Source: Blastocatellia bacterium | Lineage (GTDB): Bacteria; Acidobacteriota; Blastocatellia; RBC074 | Length of the DNA stretch: 36,552 nt | Direction of reading: 5' to 3' | Assembly: GCA_016789725.1 (NCBI GenBank) | Contig: JAEUQN010000060.1 | Span: forward strand, 1-36,552 | Part shown: positions 29,701-36,552 of the stretch, one piece after another | Numbering within the stretch: the first letter of the stretch is position 1 | Layout of the letters: the number at the start of each line of letters is the position of its first letter | Notes under the pieces: generated by a model | The model's input: only the letters and a program-made list of their open reading frames with translations | Databases searched by the model: none | What the model was told of the DNA's origin: nothing | Translations under genes and position numbers: made by a program

Positions 29701-32414
29701 GTATAGCGGGCGGCACGCGCGTGACGATTAGCGGTGCGAATTTCACCGACACGGCGGACACATCTGTAACATTTAATGGCGTTGCCGCAAGCAACGTGCA
29801 AGTCGTCAGTCACAACACGATCACCGCCACAACACCGCCACACGCTGCCGGAACGGTTGCCGTGCGCATCGCCAATCGCAACGGCGGTTCATCGCTCAAT
29901 TTCGGCTTCACCTATTGGGCGGGCGAAGCGGGAACGATGGCACCAACGATCAATCGCCTGGTTCCGGCGACCGGCTCAATCAATGGCGGGACGGTGGTAA
30001 CGATTGATGGTGCAAATTTCACGCCTGCGACAAAGGTGAGGTTCGGCGCGCAACCCGTCACGCCCACATTTATTAACCCGCGCGAATTGCGTGTCGTAAC
30101 GCCCACCGCAACGGCAGGCGCGGTCAACGTCACACTAGCAAACGACACCTTCACGACGACCCGCAATGCTGCCTTCAACTACCTCAACACGACGCCACCA
30201 ACCGTGCAGCTCTCCACTCTGCACGACACATTGTTTGTCGGCAGCGCGGTAGCCTTGCGATGGTCTTCAACCGATGACCGCGCGGTGATCAAACATCGCC
30301 TGATCCTGCTGCATAGCGATGGCTCCGTCGCCAATGAAATCGCGCCTGCCCTCAACGGCGACCAGCAATCTTTGGTCTGGACAATTCCGCCCGTCGTAGC
30401 GAGTGGTTTGCGGGTGCGCATTGTTGCGACCGATGATGACGGCAACGAGTCAAGCGCCGAATCCGCACCATTTCAAATCACGCGCCGTTGGCAAACGCAA
30501 GCGCCTCTGCCGAATTCGCTCTGGCAATTCCCGGTCGTCACCGATGGGCGTGCCTTATTTGCGATGGGCGGCTTGAGCGGCGGTTCCGGCACAACCGTCA
30601 ATACGCTCTCGCGCTTTGATCCAGGCACGAATAGCTGGACAACGCTTGCGCCAATGAAGCGCGCCATCAGCAGCCACGATGCCGTGTTTTTGAATGGCAA
30701 GATTTATGTGCCGGGCGGCGCGCTTAGCTCCGGCCTGGTTATTACGAATCATCAGGTCTATGACATCGCCACCAACCATTGGACAGAGGTGTTGGAGCCG
30801 CCCGTTTCATCGCAGTTTTATGCCCTGGTCGCAGATGCAAACAACAACGCGTATTACCGCATCACGGGTTCCCGCTTGGGGCTGTCAAATCCGATTCCTG
30901 ATGTGCTGCGCTACGACATCAAAGCGAATGAGTGGACGCCGTTGTCTGACTTTCCCGAACCGCGCTACGGTCACGAAGCAACAATGATTGACGACAAGAT
31001 TTATGTGACAGGTGGGGCGGACCGAAACGGCGGCAAGCGCAGCAGTTGGACGTACGATCCTGCGACCGATGTCTGGACACCGATAGCCAGCTTGAATCGC
31101 GCGCGGCGTTTTGCGGCGAGCGCAGTCGGCGCGGACCTGGCAGGCAATCCGTGGTGGTTTATATTTGGCGGCGATGATCCGAACACAGGATTGCCGCTCA
31201 GCGATGGCGAAGTCTATGACGTGCGCAATGATCGCTGGCTTCTGCTGGATGATTCGTTTGCCTTGCGCGTCGGACGCACAAACACGGCCAGCACCGGCTT
31301 GAACGGCAAGCTGTACGCGCTCGGCGGTGCGGTGTTGTCCGACGATGGCAAAGCGTACGTCATCAGCAACACGGTCGAGGCGTTGCCGATCAATCCAATC
31401 ACGCCTGTCGCGCCCGACCAGCCGCCTGTGCTGGCTGCGCCATCCGAAATTGTCGCGTTGATCGGCGATGTGATGACATTCCAAATCGCCGCCAATGATT
31501 TAGGCTCCGGCGTCGCGCTCACACTCAACGCACAGGGGTTGCCGGCGGCGGCGGAATTCCTCGTTCAGCCGGAAACCAACAACAGCACGCGCGGCACTAT
31601 ACGTTGGACGCCGACCGCTGCGGATGCGGGTCAAACGTGGCGCGTCACATTTACGGCAAGCGATGGTCAGCTTGTAGATGCGCGAACAACCGTGTTGCGC
31701 GTCGTCGCGGCAGATTCGATGGCCGTCGTGAATGCAGCGAGCTATTACGGCGGCGCAGTTGCGGCGGATTCCATCGCCACAGTATTTGGTGCGAATCTCG
31801 CACTGCGTTCCGAATCCGCCCAAGCGATTCCCTTGCCGCTCACGATGGCGGGCGCATCCGTCACGGTGAATGGTTTGCCCGCGCAGTTGTTGTACGTGTC
31901 AGATCATCAAATTAACTTTGTGATCCCGCCCGAAGTGGAGCCGGGCATTGCCAGCGTGGTCGTGCGCAATTCATTCGGCGGATTCGCGCTTGGTCACATC
32001 ACGATTGCCGACGCTGCACCTGCGATTTTCACAGCAGATGCAAGCGGGCGCGGCGATGCGGCGGCAGTAGCAACCGCCGATGGCTTTACCTATCAGCAAT
32101 CGCCCTTCGCGGTAACCGTCAACGGCCAACCGAATTACCTGTTACTGTTTGGGACAGGGTTGCGCCGCGCATCGAACGCCAACAACGAAGACGCCAACGG
32201 TATTGCCGAACGTGTTGCCGTCACCATTGGTGGCATCGCAGCAAAAGTGCTATACGCGGGCGCGCAGGGGCAATACGTCGGATTGGATCAGCTTAACATC
32301 GAATTGCCTGCATCTTTGGCAGAAAGGTTATCGAACGTGCCAAGTCGCGTGGAAGTGGTTGTGTCGGTGAACGGCGTAGAAGCCAATCGCACAAGTGTCT
32401 GGTTACGAAAGTGA
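26715..32414 (+). CDS. Giant secreted M36 (fungalysin-type) metalloprotease with TIG, Kelch and TIGR03437 domains
   Basis: This 1899-residue protein has a signal peptide (residues 1-24), an inhibitory propeptide (FTP/PepSY-like, about 95-310), and an M36 catalytic domain at about 320-715 with the zinc motif HELAH (H518, E519, H522) and the third ligand E545 in GEGWSDY. Then come a jelly-roll/MAM-like domain (about 820-972), two IPT/TIG domains (about 985-1062 and 1075-1156), a Kelch propeller (about 1258-1540, with repeated YVPGG/YVTGG and WTPLSDFPEPRYGHEA), a putative Ig/cadherin-like domain (about 1570-1665) and a TIGR03437 tail (1667-1899). All catalytic residues are present. No good ribosome site precedes the ATG. 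It probably digests external proteins while held by its accessory domains; divergent from the SBBP-TIGR03437 gene. Confidence 0.9.
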   Translation: MRRTQRLIFLASLVLTFFLVAAAAQLKTGTVLQAIASPSGLLDVLLSSDTSATIRSTPQHSEDFDIRADHHRALETLPRASTPLAARAEIANAVAEFQQLHPRAVLRWSSLTKTPSRIVAQAEALTTSSNDDAEMIARRFLQRELFQLDSADANALRMAQRDHTAHNGVTHITLQQQLNGIEIFGARMSVHLNRAGEVFAANGELIPNLTRVAKSGQSGLPATTALELAAASVGLKLEALPATLEAAGTAREQTLPRTSELAREANARLVYFPLAADKLALAWEVEVWPANAPDAYLTIIDAARGSLLYRRNLTCYEAAPHGLVWAGESPRPNNPTTTTMPPVVERQDLPFRPAPFNGKTIFAANDRHLDWWAGKMPTDLIGNNVAAHLDRNNDDKPDVPTVQASNSDFAFPLDLAKAPTTEDNQKAAQANLFYWTNRFHDILYSFGFTETAGNFQTDNFNLGGQSNDAIQADAQDGSGFNNANFTTPPDGRAGRMQMFLWNGSPQLDGSLDQTVILHELAHGVSNRLIGNGLGLGGLHARGLGEGWSDYLALALLAKESDPIDGQYLIAQYATNQYSRGLRFTPYSTDLNVSPRTLGYIFFNPLPHPVGEIWCATLWDLRALLIKQYGFQEGQHQSIQLVLDAMKLTPIEPSFTEARDAILLADRVNNNGRNQCLLWQAFAKRGLGFSALARDVYDRRPAESFDAPPFCSSLGTLKLDKPNYVNGESVFITLSDRNAKAPVTVQITSSATGDQETITLVPSAVQAGSFHSTIKTQAARKQANDGLLQASVDAGDQLIVSYNDADSTAPSTGQASMVREKTIFDDNVERGNQGWIATGSWAITNAALASTLTGRVWTDSPAGNYPNLSDSSLTSPLFDLTNYSDVTLVFAERRDLENRYDYGYVEYSLDDGATWEYATSFTGTQMSFASAQIKLDALSGQAKTRFRFRVLTDLEINADGWFIDDIRLVGRSGDARIITPGNAPAPNVYAVTPTFGGIAGGTRVTISGANFTDTADTSVTFNGVAASNVQVVSHNTITATTPPHAAGTVAVRIANRNGGSSLNFGFTYWAGEAGTMAPTINRLVPATGSINGGTVVTIDGANFTPATKVRFGAQPVTPTFINPRELRVVTPTATAGAVNVTLANDTFTTTRNAAFNYLNTTPPTVQLSTLHDTLFVGSAVALRWSSTDDRAVIKHRLILLHSDGSVANEIAPALNGDQQSLVWTIPPVVASGLRVRIVATDDDGNESSAESAPFQITRRWQTQAPLPNSLWQFPVVTDGRALFAMGGLSGGSGTTVNTLSRFDPGTNSWTTLAPMKRAISSHDAVFLNGKIYVPGGALSSGLVITNHQVYDIATNHWTEVLEPPVSSQFYALVADANNNAYYRITGSRLGLSNPIPDVLRYDIKANEWTPLSDFPEPRYGHEATMIDDKIYVTGGADRNGGKRSSWTYDPATDVWTPIASLNRARRFAASAVGADLAGNPWWFIFGGDDPNTGLPLSDGEVYDVRNDRWLLLDDSFALRVGRTNTASTGLNGKLYALGGAVLSDDGKAYVISNTVEALPINPITPVAPDQPPVLAAPSEIVALIGDVMTFQIAANDLGSGVALTLNAQGLPAAAEFLVQPETNNSTRGTIRWTPTAADAGQTWRVTFTASDGQLVDARTTVLRVVAADSMAVVNAASYYGGAVAADSIATVFGANLALRSESAQAIPLPLTMAGASVTVNGLPAQLLYVSDHQINFVIPPEVEPGIASVVVRNSFGGFALGHITIADAAPAIFTADASGRGDAAAVATADGFTYQQSPFAVTVNGQPNYLLLFGTGLRRASNANNEDANGIAERVAVTIGGIAAKVLYAGAQGQYVGLDQLNIELPASLAERLSNVPSRVEVVVSVNGVEANRTSVWLRK

Positions 32415-32510
32415 AAGCTGAAAGAGGAGTTCACGACCAGAGCGGGGCAAAAATCCGCAGAATAAAGAGGCCAATCAAATTATTTTTTTGTCAGAGGCGT
32501 CTGGTGAAAA

Positions 32511-33230
32511 TCAACTCGCAGTCGCGCCAGCCTTAAAGAACAAAATCCGACCGCAATTTTCGCATTCGTAAATCTGTTCGCCACGGCGAATATTATTAAA
32601 GGCCTGCGGGCGAATCGAGATGCGACAGGCGGTGCAAGAGTAATCGCGCGCTTCGGCCAGGGCGAGGCCGGATTTCAACCGGGCGACGCGTTCGTAAGTG
32701 GAGCGCGTGCCAGGCGAGAGTTGCCCAATCATCGTGGCACGTTCGGCGATAAGAGTTGTCAGCTTCTCTCCATCGGCTTTGACAGAAGCGGTCATCTCCG
32801 CAATTTGTTTGTCTACTTCGGCGCGTTTGGCTTCGATTTCAGGGGACCGGGCGTTGACCTGAGTTTCGAGCTTTTCGATTTTTTCCATCAGCTTGAGGAT
32901 TTCAGTTTCGAGGGTGCTGATGGTTTTCTTGGTGGCATCCACTTCGCGGACAGCCGTCGTGTATTGCTTTTCGTTCGTCGCCTTCATCAGATCCGATTTG
33001 AATTTCTCGTGCTTGGCCTGTTCAGCAGCAACGTCTTCTTCAAGCTGACGCCGCTCGGCTGTAGCCTCATCCAACTCATTTTTGACGAGTAAAAACTCCT
33101 GAACAGATGCGGCAAAGTTTTGTTCGATAGCATCCCGGCGAGAGGGCAGCGAATCAACCTCTGACTTGCAGCGTTTGATTTCGGTATCGGTTTCTTGCAA
33201 CGAAATTAATAGGCCTATTTCTGCGATCAA
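32511..33230 (-). CDS. Coiled-coil C4-type zinc-ribbon protein
   Basis: A 239-residue protein: a long heptad-rich coiled coil (about residues 10-170, rich in Glu, Lys and Ala) followed by a C4 zinc ribbon (zf-RING_7 type) with CTAC (about 198-201) and CENC (about 222-225), ending GRILFFKAG. Relatives in Chlamydia (CdsZ) link to type III secretion and in other bacteria to nucleic-acid-related roles; here the function is unknown. No ATG is available before deep in the coiled coil. A TTG at 33230 with AGGAG seven bases upstream gives the full family length, so it is taken as the start. It ends 96 nt after the convergent M36 protease. Confidence 0.87.
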   Translation of the reverse strand: MIAEIGLLISLQETDTEIKRCKSEVDSLPSRRDAIEQNFAASVQEFLLVKNELDEATAERRQLEEDVAAEQAKHEKFKSDLMKATNEKQYTTAVREVDATKKTISTLETEILKLMEKIEKLETQVNARSPEIEAKRAEVDKQIAEMTASVKADGEKLTTLIAERATMIGQLSPGTRSTYERVARLKSGLALAEARDYSCTACRISIRPQAFNNIRRGEQIYECENCGRILFFKAGATAS

Positions 33231-33237
33231 GGTTGTG

Positions 33238-33242
33238 CTCCT
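33238..33242 (-). promoter_or_regulatory. Shine-Dalgarno site deciding the TTG start
   Basis: AGGAG seven bases before TTG at 33230 is the only plausible initiation signal for the zinc-ribbon gene. Confidence 0.75.
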
Positions 33243-33400
33243 ACGAAAACCAAATTTCTATAACCCGTTCGGTTGCGGTCGGGGATCGTTATCAGTAAGC
33301 TCGTAAAGTTTGAGAATTGCGTAAGCAATAAAAATAATCACACAGGTACTTGAGTTTGTCCATTGCCCGCTGCCAAATGAAGAGGAAGTTCCGGCAACGG

Positions 33401-33435
33401 GTCACGGACCATCAACCACTGACCACTGATCACCT
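33401..33435. repeat. Degenerate heptamer array directly before hemL
   Basis: Five 7-bp units in register (GTCACGG, ACCATCA, ACCACTG, ACCACTG, ATCACCT) end exactly at the base before the hemL ATG, so the normal ribosome-site position is repeat sequence with no purine-rich motif. Confidence 0.75.
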
Positions 33436-34722
33436 ATGAGCAATTATCCCATTTCATCGCAACTTTTCGAGCGCGCCAAACAGGTCATTCCCGGCGGCGT
33501 CAACAGCCCCGTCCGCGCCTTTCGCGGTGTCGGCGGCACCCCGCTGTTCATCAAATCCGCGCGCGGCTGTTACCTCTACGACGCCGACGGGCGCACGTAC
33601 ATTGACTATGTCGGTTCGTGGGGGCCAATGATTTTAGGTCACGCGCACCCCGACATCATCGCCGCGATTCAGGAAGCAGCGACGCGCGGCACAAGCTATG
33701 GTGCACCGACCGAACTCGAAATTGAGTTGGCCGAAGAAGTCATCGCCGCCTTTCCTTCAATTGAAAAATTACGCCTGACGTCGAGCGGCACCGAAGCCAC
33801 GATGTCAGCTCTGCGCGTCGCGCGTGGCTACACCGGACGCCCGAAGATTGTGAAGTTCGAGGGCTGTTATCACGGTCACGGCGACAGTTTATTGGTCAAA
33901 GCGGGTTCCGGCGTAGCAACTTTAGGATTACCCGATTCGCCCGGCGTATTGCCCGAAGTCGCCAGCAACACGATCACCGTGCCATTCAATGACGTTGCGG
34001 CGTTGGAAAACGTGTTTGCCGAAGCTGGTTCCGAAATCGCTGCCGTCATCATCGAACCCGTCGTCGGCAATATGGGCTGCGTGCCGCCGCGTGAAGGTTA
34101 TTTGCACGCCGTGCGCGCGATTACCGCCAAGCACGGCGCGGTATTGATCTTCGATGAAGTGATGACGGGCTTTCGGGTGGCTCGCGGCGGAGCGCAGGAG
34201 TTATACGGCATTGATCCCGATATGACGACGCTCGGCAAAATCATTGGCGGCGGTTTGCCTGTCGGCGCGTTCGGCGGCAAACACGCAATCATGGATTGCG
34301 TCGCGCCGGTCGGCCCGGTCTATCAAGCGGGAACATTATCAGGCAATCCGCTAGCCGTGACCGCAGGTCTGACCCAACTGCGCCTGCTGAAAAACCCAGC
34401 AGTGTATCAATACCTTGAAAAGGCCACAAAACGCCTCGTCGAAGGCTTTGGCGAAGCGGCTGCCGAAGCGGGCATCGCCACCGTCAGCAATCGTGTCGGT
34501 TCGATGTGTACGATGTTTTTTACGAATGAAGAAGTCGTGGATTGGACGAGCGCCGCGAAAAGCGACCGCGAAGCCTTCGGACGCTTCTTTCACGCGATGC
34601 TGGAAGAAGGCGTCTATTTAGCACCTTCACAGTTTGAAGCCGCGTTCGTCTCGTTTGCACACAGTGACGAAATCATCGAACACACGATTGATGCGGCGCG
34701 GAAAGCTTTTGCGAGAGTGTGA
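33436..34722 (+). CDS. hemL: Glutamate-1-semialdehyde 2,1-aminomutase
   Basis: A 428-residue fold-type I PLP enzyme that converts glutamate-1-semialdehyde to 5-aminolevulinate in the C5 haem/tetrapyrrole pathway. It shows the start typical of the family ([17 protein letters not shown]), the substrate and cofactor loops [48 protein letters not shown], the PLP lysine K268 in [17 protein letters not shown], and [17 protein letters not shown]. Length and motifs are full. The usual ribosome site is replaced by a heptamer array. No other haem gene is adjacent, although the next gene downstream belongs to a family that includes haem-binding proteins. Confidence 0.96.
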   Translation: MSNYPISSQLFERAKQVIPGGVNSPVRAFRGVGGTPLFIKSARGCYLYDADGRTYIDYVGSWGPMILGHAHPDIIAAIQEAATRGTSYGAPTELEIELAEEVIAAFPSIEKLRLTSSGTEATMSALRVARGYTGRPKIVKFEGCYHGHGDSLLVKAGSGVATLGLPDSPGVLPEVASNTITVPFNDVAALENVFAEAGSEIAAVIIEPVVGNMGCVPPREGYLHAVRAITAKHGAVLIFDEVMTGFRVARGGAQELYGIDPDMTTLGKIIGGGLPVGAFGGKHAIMDCVAPVGPVYQAGTLSGNPLAVTAGLTQLRLLKNPAVYQYLEKATKRLVEGFGEAAAEAGIATVSNRVGSMCTMFFTNEEVVDWTSAAKSDREAFGRFFHAMLEEGVYLAPSQFEAAFVSFAHSDEIIEHTIDAARKAFARV

Positions 34723-34734
34723 AGGTAGGGGTTC

Positions 34735-34810
34735 AATCAACGTATTCAGGCCTCACGATCTGTCGAAGCGGTTGACTCAGGACAGAGCATGAACGTTGAA
34801 TACGTTGATT
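34735..34810. terminator. Inverted repeat between convergent hemL and GlcG-type genes
   Basis: Perfect 14-bp arms (AATCAACGTATTCA at 34735-34748 and its complement at 34797-34810) enclose a 48-nt loop. It sits exactly between the two stop codons and could end transcription from both sides, but the loop is long and there is no T-run. Confidence 0.5.
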
Positions 34811-34821
34811 AATAACTTGAA

Positions 34822-35217
34822 TTAAAGTGCGGCTGCACCCGCCTCGGCTACAGCATGATCTTGTTCTCCTGATCCGCCGCTGACGCCAATAGCGCCAACC
34901 ACTTTCCCATCTTTTTTGAGTGGAATGCCTCCTGCAAAGATCATGATTTTGCCGTCATTGGAGGCGTGGATGCCAAAGAACTGGTTGCCTGACTGACTAT
35001 GTTCAGCCAAATCTTTCGTAGCAATATCAAAGGCGCGTGAGGTGTAAGCCTTTTTGATCGAGATATCAATCGAGCCAATCCACGCACCATCCATGCGAAC
35101 GTGCGAGATCAGATTTCCGCCCGCATCCGCGACGGCAATATTCATGGGTTGACCAATTTCTTCTGCCTTTTGTTCAGCCGCCGCAATAATTCTGCGGGCG
35201 TCATTTAAGGTAATCAT
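34822..35217 (-). CDS. GlcG/HbpS-family haem-binding-type protein
   Basis: A 131-residue single-domain GlcG/HbpS protein: LNDARRIIAAAEQKAEEIGQPMNIAVADAGGNLISHVRMDGAWIGSIDISIKKAYTSRAF, and the glycine-rich end GGIPLKKDGKVVGAIGVSGGSGEQDHAVAEAGAAAL. HbpS of Streptomyces binds haem and senses oxidative stress; GlcG is part of glycolate operons; most members are uncharacterised. No signal peptide, so cytoplasmic. GAGGAG lies somewhat far upstream of the ATG. It is 32 nt downstream of alanine dehydrogenase on the same strand and may share its transcript. Confidence 0.88.
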   Translation of the reverse strand: MITLNDARRIIAAAEQKAEEIGQPMNIAVADAGGNLISHVRMDGAWIGSIDISIKKAYTSRAFDIATKDLAEHSQSGNQFFGIHASNDGKIMIFAGGIPLKKDGKVVGAIGVSGGSGEQDHAVAEAGAAAL

Positions 35218-35249
35218 CGTGTAATTGTCTCCTCAGATTATAGATTTTC

Positions 35250-36362
35250 TCAAAGCAAATTTCCGATAGCGGTGTGAGTAAGCCCTTGCGATTCGGCAAC
35301 TGCCTCATACGTCAAATGCCCTTGATATGTGTTCACGCCGTTTTGCAAATTCTTGTCTTTCGCAATCGCATCCTTGAAACCTTTGTTCGCCAGCTTCAGC
35401 GCGTACGGTAGCGTCGCATTCGTCAGCGCAAACGTTGAAGTGCGCGGCACGGCTCCCGGCATATTCGTTACACAATAGTGCAGCACGTCATCCACGTAAT
35501 ACGTCGGATTGCTGTGCGTCGTGGGGCGAGTGGTTTCGATACAGCCCCCCTGGTCTACGGCAACGTCCACGATGACTGCGCCTTTATGCATTGTTTTCAG
35601 CATATCGCGCGTGACTAATTTCGGAGCTGAAGCACCGGGAATCAGCACGCCACCAATCACCAAATCGGCATTTGCAATGGCCTCTTGTACGGTGTACGGA
35701 TTGGAAGCCAGCGTACGAATCTTGGCTCCAAAAATATCATCCAGGTAACGCAGCCGATCCAGATTTTTATCCAGAATGTGAACGTTCGCGCCCAAGCCCA
35801 CCGCCATTTTCAATGCGTTAATGCCAACGACACCACCGCCAATAATCACGGTCTTTGCAGGCAATACACCCGGCACGCCGCCCATCAGCACGCCGCGCCC
35901 GCCTTCGGATTTTTGTAGGTAATGCGCACCGATTTGCACCGACATTCTTCCGGCAACTTCAGACATCGGGCCAAGCAAAGGCAAATGACCTTCATCATTG
36001 GTGATCGTTTCGTAGGCAACGCCCGTGACTTTGCGTTCGAGCATGACTTGCGTCAGGGTCGGATCAGGCGCGAGGTGCAAATACGTGAACAACAATTGGC
36101 CTTCGCGCATCCGCGTGTATTCCGGGCCGACGGGTTCTTTGACTTTGACGATCATGTCGGCGCGCTCCCAGACTTCATCAGCGGAAGCAACGATTTCGCC
36201 CATTGCGCCGCGATACTGTTCGTCAGGAATGCCGCTGCCCTCGCCTGCGTCTTTTTCGACGAGGATTGTGTGTCCAGCATCGTGCAAAGTTTTGACCCCG
36301 GCAGGCGTCAAGCCCACACGCGATTCTTTGTCTTTAATTTCCTTTGGTAGCCCGATAATCAT
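35250..36362 (-). CDS. ald: Alanine dehydrogenase
   Basis: A 370-residue NAD-dependent enzyme that interconverts L-alanine with pyruvate and ammonia. All key residues sit at the family numbering: R15 and K75 for substrate binding, H96 and D270 for catalysis, the Rossmann loop GGGVVG (175-180) and D198 for NAD ribose. The opening [20 protein letters not shown] and the block [22 protein letters not shown] are typical. AAAGGAG lies nine bases before the ATG. It precedes the GlcG-type gene on the same strand. A heptamer array begins immediately upstream of its ribosome site. Confidence 0.96.
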   Translation of the reverse strand: MIIGLPKEIKDKESRVGLTPAGVKTLHDAGHTILVEKDAGEGSGIPDEQYRGAMGEIVASADEVWERADMIVKVKEPVGPEYTRMREGQLLFTYLHLAPDPTLTQVMLERKVTGVAYETITNDEGHLPLLGPMSEVAGRMSVQIGAHYLQKSEGGRGVLMGGVPGVLPAKTVIIGGGVVGINALKMAVGLGANVHILDKNLDRLRYLDDIFGAKIRTLASNPYTVQEAIANADLVIGGVLIPGASAPKLVTRDMLKTMHKGAVIVDVAVDQGGCIETTRPTTHSNPTYYVDDVLHYCVTNMPGAVPRTSTFALTNATLPYALKLANKGFKDAIAKDKNLQNGVNTYQGHLTYEAVAESQGLTHTAIGNLL

Positions 36363-36380
36363 TTCAAATACTCCTTTGGG

Positions 36381-36422
36381 TTCGCAGTTGGTAGTTCGCA
36401 GTTCGCAGTGAGTGGTTCGCAG
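36381..36422. repeat. Degenerate heptamer array upstream of ald
   Basis: Six 7-bp units in register (TTCGCAG, TTGGTAG, TTCGCAG, TTCGCAG, TGAGTGG, TTCGCAG) fill the gap between the ald ribosome site and the end of the next gene. Confidence 0.85.
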
Positions 36423-36425
36423 AAA

Positions 36426-36552
36426 TTAGTTGGCAGACAGCGACTTGGCTAAGCCATTTAATAGACGACCAACTTCTCCTGCGAGATTCATTAGACTGGT
36501 TACACGTTGCGCGTCCAAGTAACGTAATCGTCCTGCAATTAATATTTGCGTT
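36426..36552 (-). CDS. Four-helix-bundle protein, C-terminal end (5' part beyond window)
   Basis: The last 41 codons of a frame that enters from the right edge and stops at 36426. The translation ends ILIAGRLRYLD ... LAGEVGRLLNGLAKSLSAN, the characteristic C-terminus of the small four-helix-bundle family (S23 / 23S rRNA intervening-sequence protein). Members are about 120 residues, form pentamers and have no settled function; some are encoded inside 23S rRNA insertions, most stand alone as here. The assignment rests on the C-terminal third only. It reads in the same direction as ald, 63 nt upstream of it. Confidence 0.72.
   Translation of the reverse strand, partial: TQILIAGRLRYLDAQRVTSLMNLAGEVGRLLNGLAKSLSAN

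Overview
The window looks like a chromosomal stretch of an Acidobacteriota member, most likely of the Blastocatellia type. This is inferred from several things: the Solibacter-type C-terminal domain (TIGR03437) on two giant exported proteins, SBBP-repeat proteins, an Oar-like TonB-dependent receptor with a carboxypeptidase-regulatory N-terminal domain, a SulP transporter, and moderate GC content. No rRNA, tRNA or CRISPR array was recognised.

Layout. Positions 1-4575 are on the minus strand: a Tat-exported ChbG/YdjC-type deacetylase cut by the left edge; a compact run of PCYCGC-motif lipoprotein, PrxQ/BCP peroxiredoxin and rhodanese lipoprotein that looks like an envelope thiol/sulfur operon; and a secreted ceramidase-like hydrolase. 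At 4635-5243 a truncated Tn5-type (IS4 family) transposase abuts a highly palindromic repeat of about 215 bp. A second copy lies at 18757-18969. Positions 5308-9539 hold a LysR regulator divergent from a sterol-desaturase-like membrane hydroxylase, a DapA-family aldolase and an exported protein resembling LIC_10091. Positions 10136-16857 run on the plus strand: a TonB-dependent receptor, a SulP anion transporter and a Tat-exported PLP aminotransferase.

Positions 16977-19150 form an accessory islet: a YefM/YoeB toxin-antitoxin pair, an AT-rich HEPN-motif protein, a cluster of short inverted repeats, and the second copy of the palindromic element inside an imperfect inverted duplication. After it come rlmB and an ExbB/TolQ proton-channel gene, then about 700 nt of hairpin-rich non-coding DNA in front of an SBBP-repeat protein. 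A divergent pair follows: an SBBP+TIGR03437 protein on the minus strand and a 1899-residue M36 metalloprotease with TIG, Kelch and TIGR03437 domains on the plus strand. The right end is mostly housekeeping: a coiled-coil zinc-ribbon protein with a TTG start, hemL, a GlcG/HbpS protein, alanine dehydrogenase, and the 3' end of a four-helix-bundle protein cut by the right edge.

The clearest pattern that spans genes is a set of five short arrays with a strict 7-bp period but different unit sequences. Four touch or nearly touch gene boundaries. One lies inside the DapA-like reading frame, where loss or gain of one unit would shift the frame. The other noteworthy elements are the nested-palindrome repeat family and the HEPN plus toxin-antitoxin islet.
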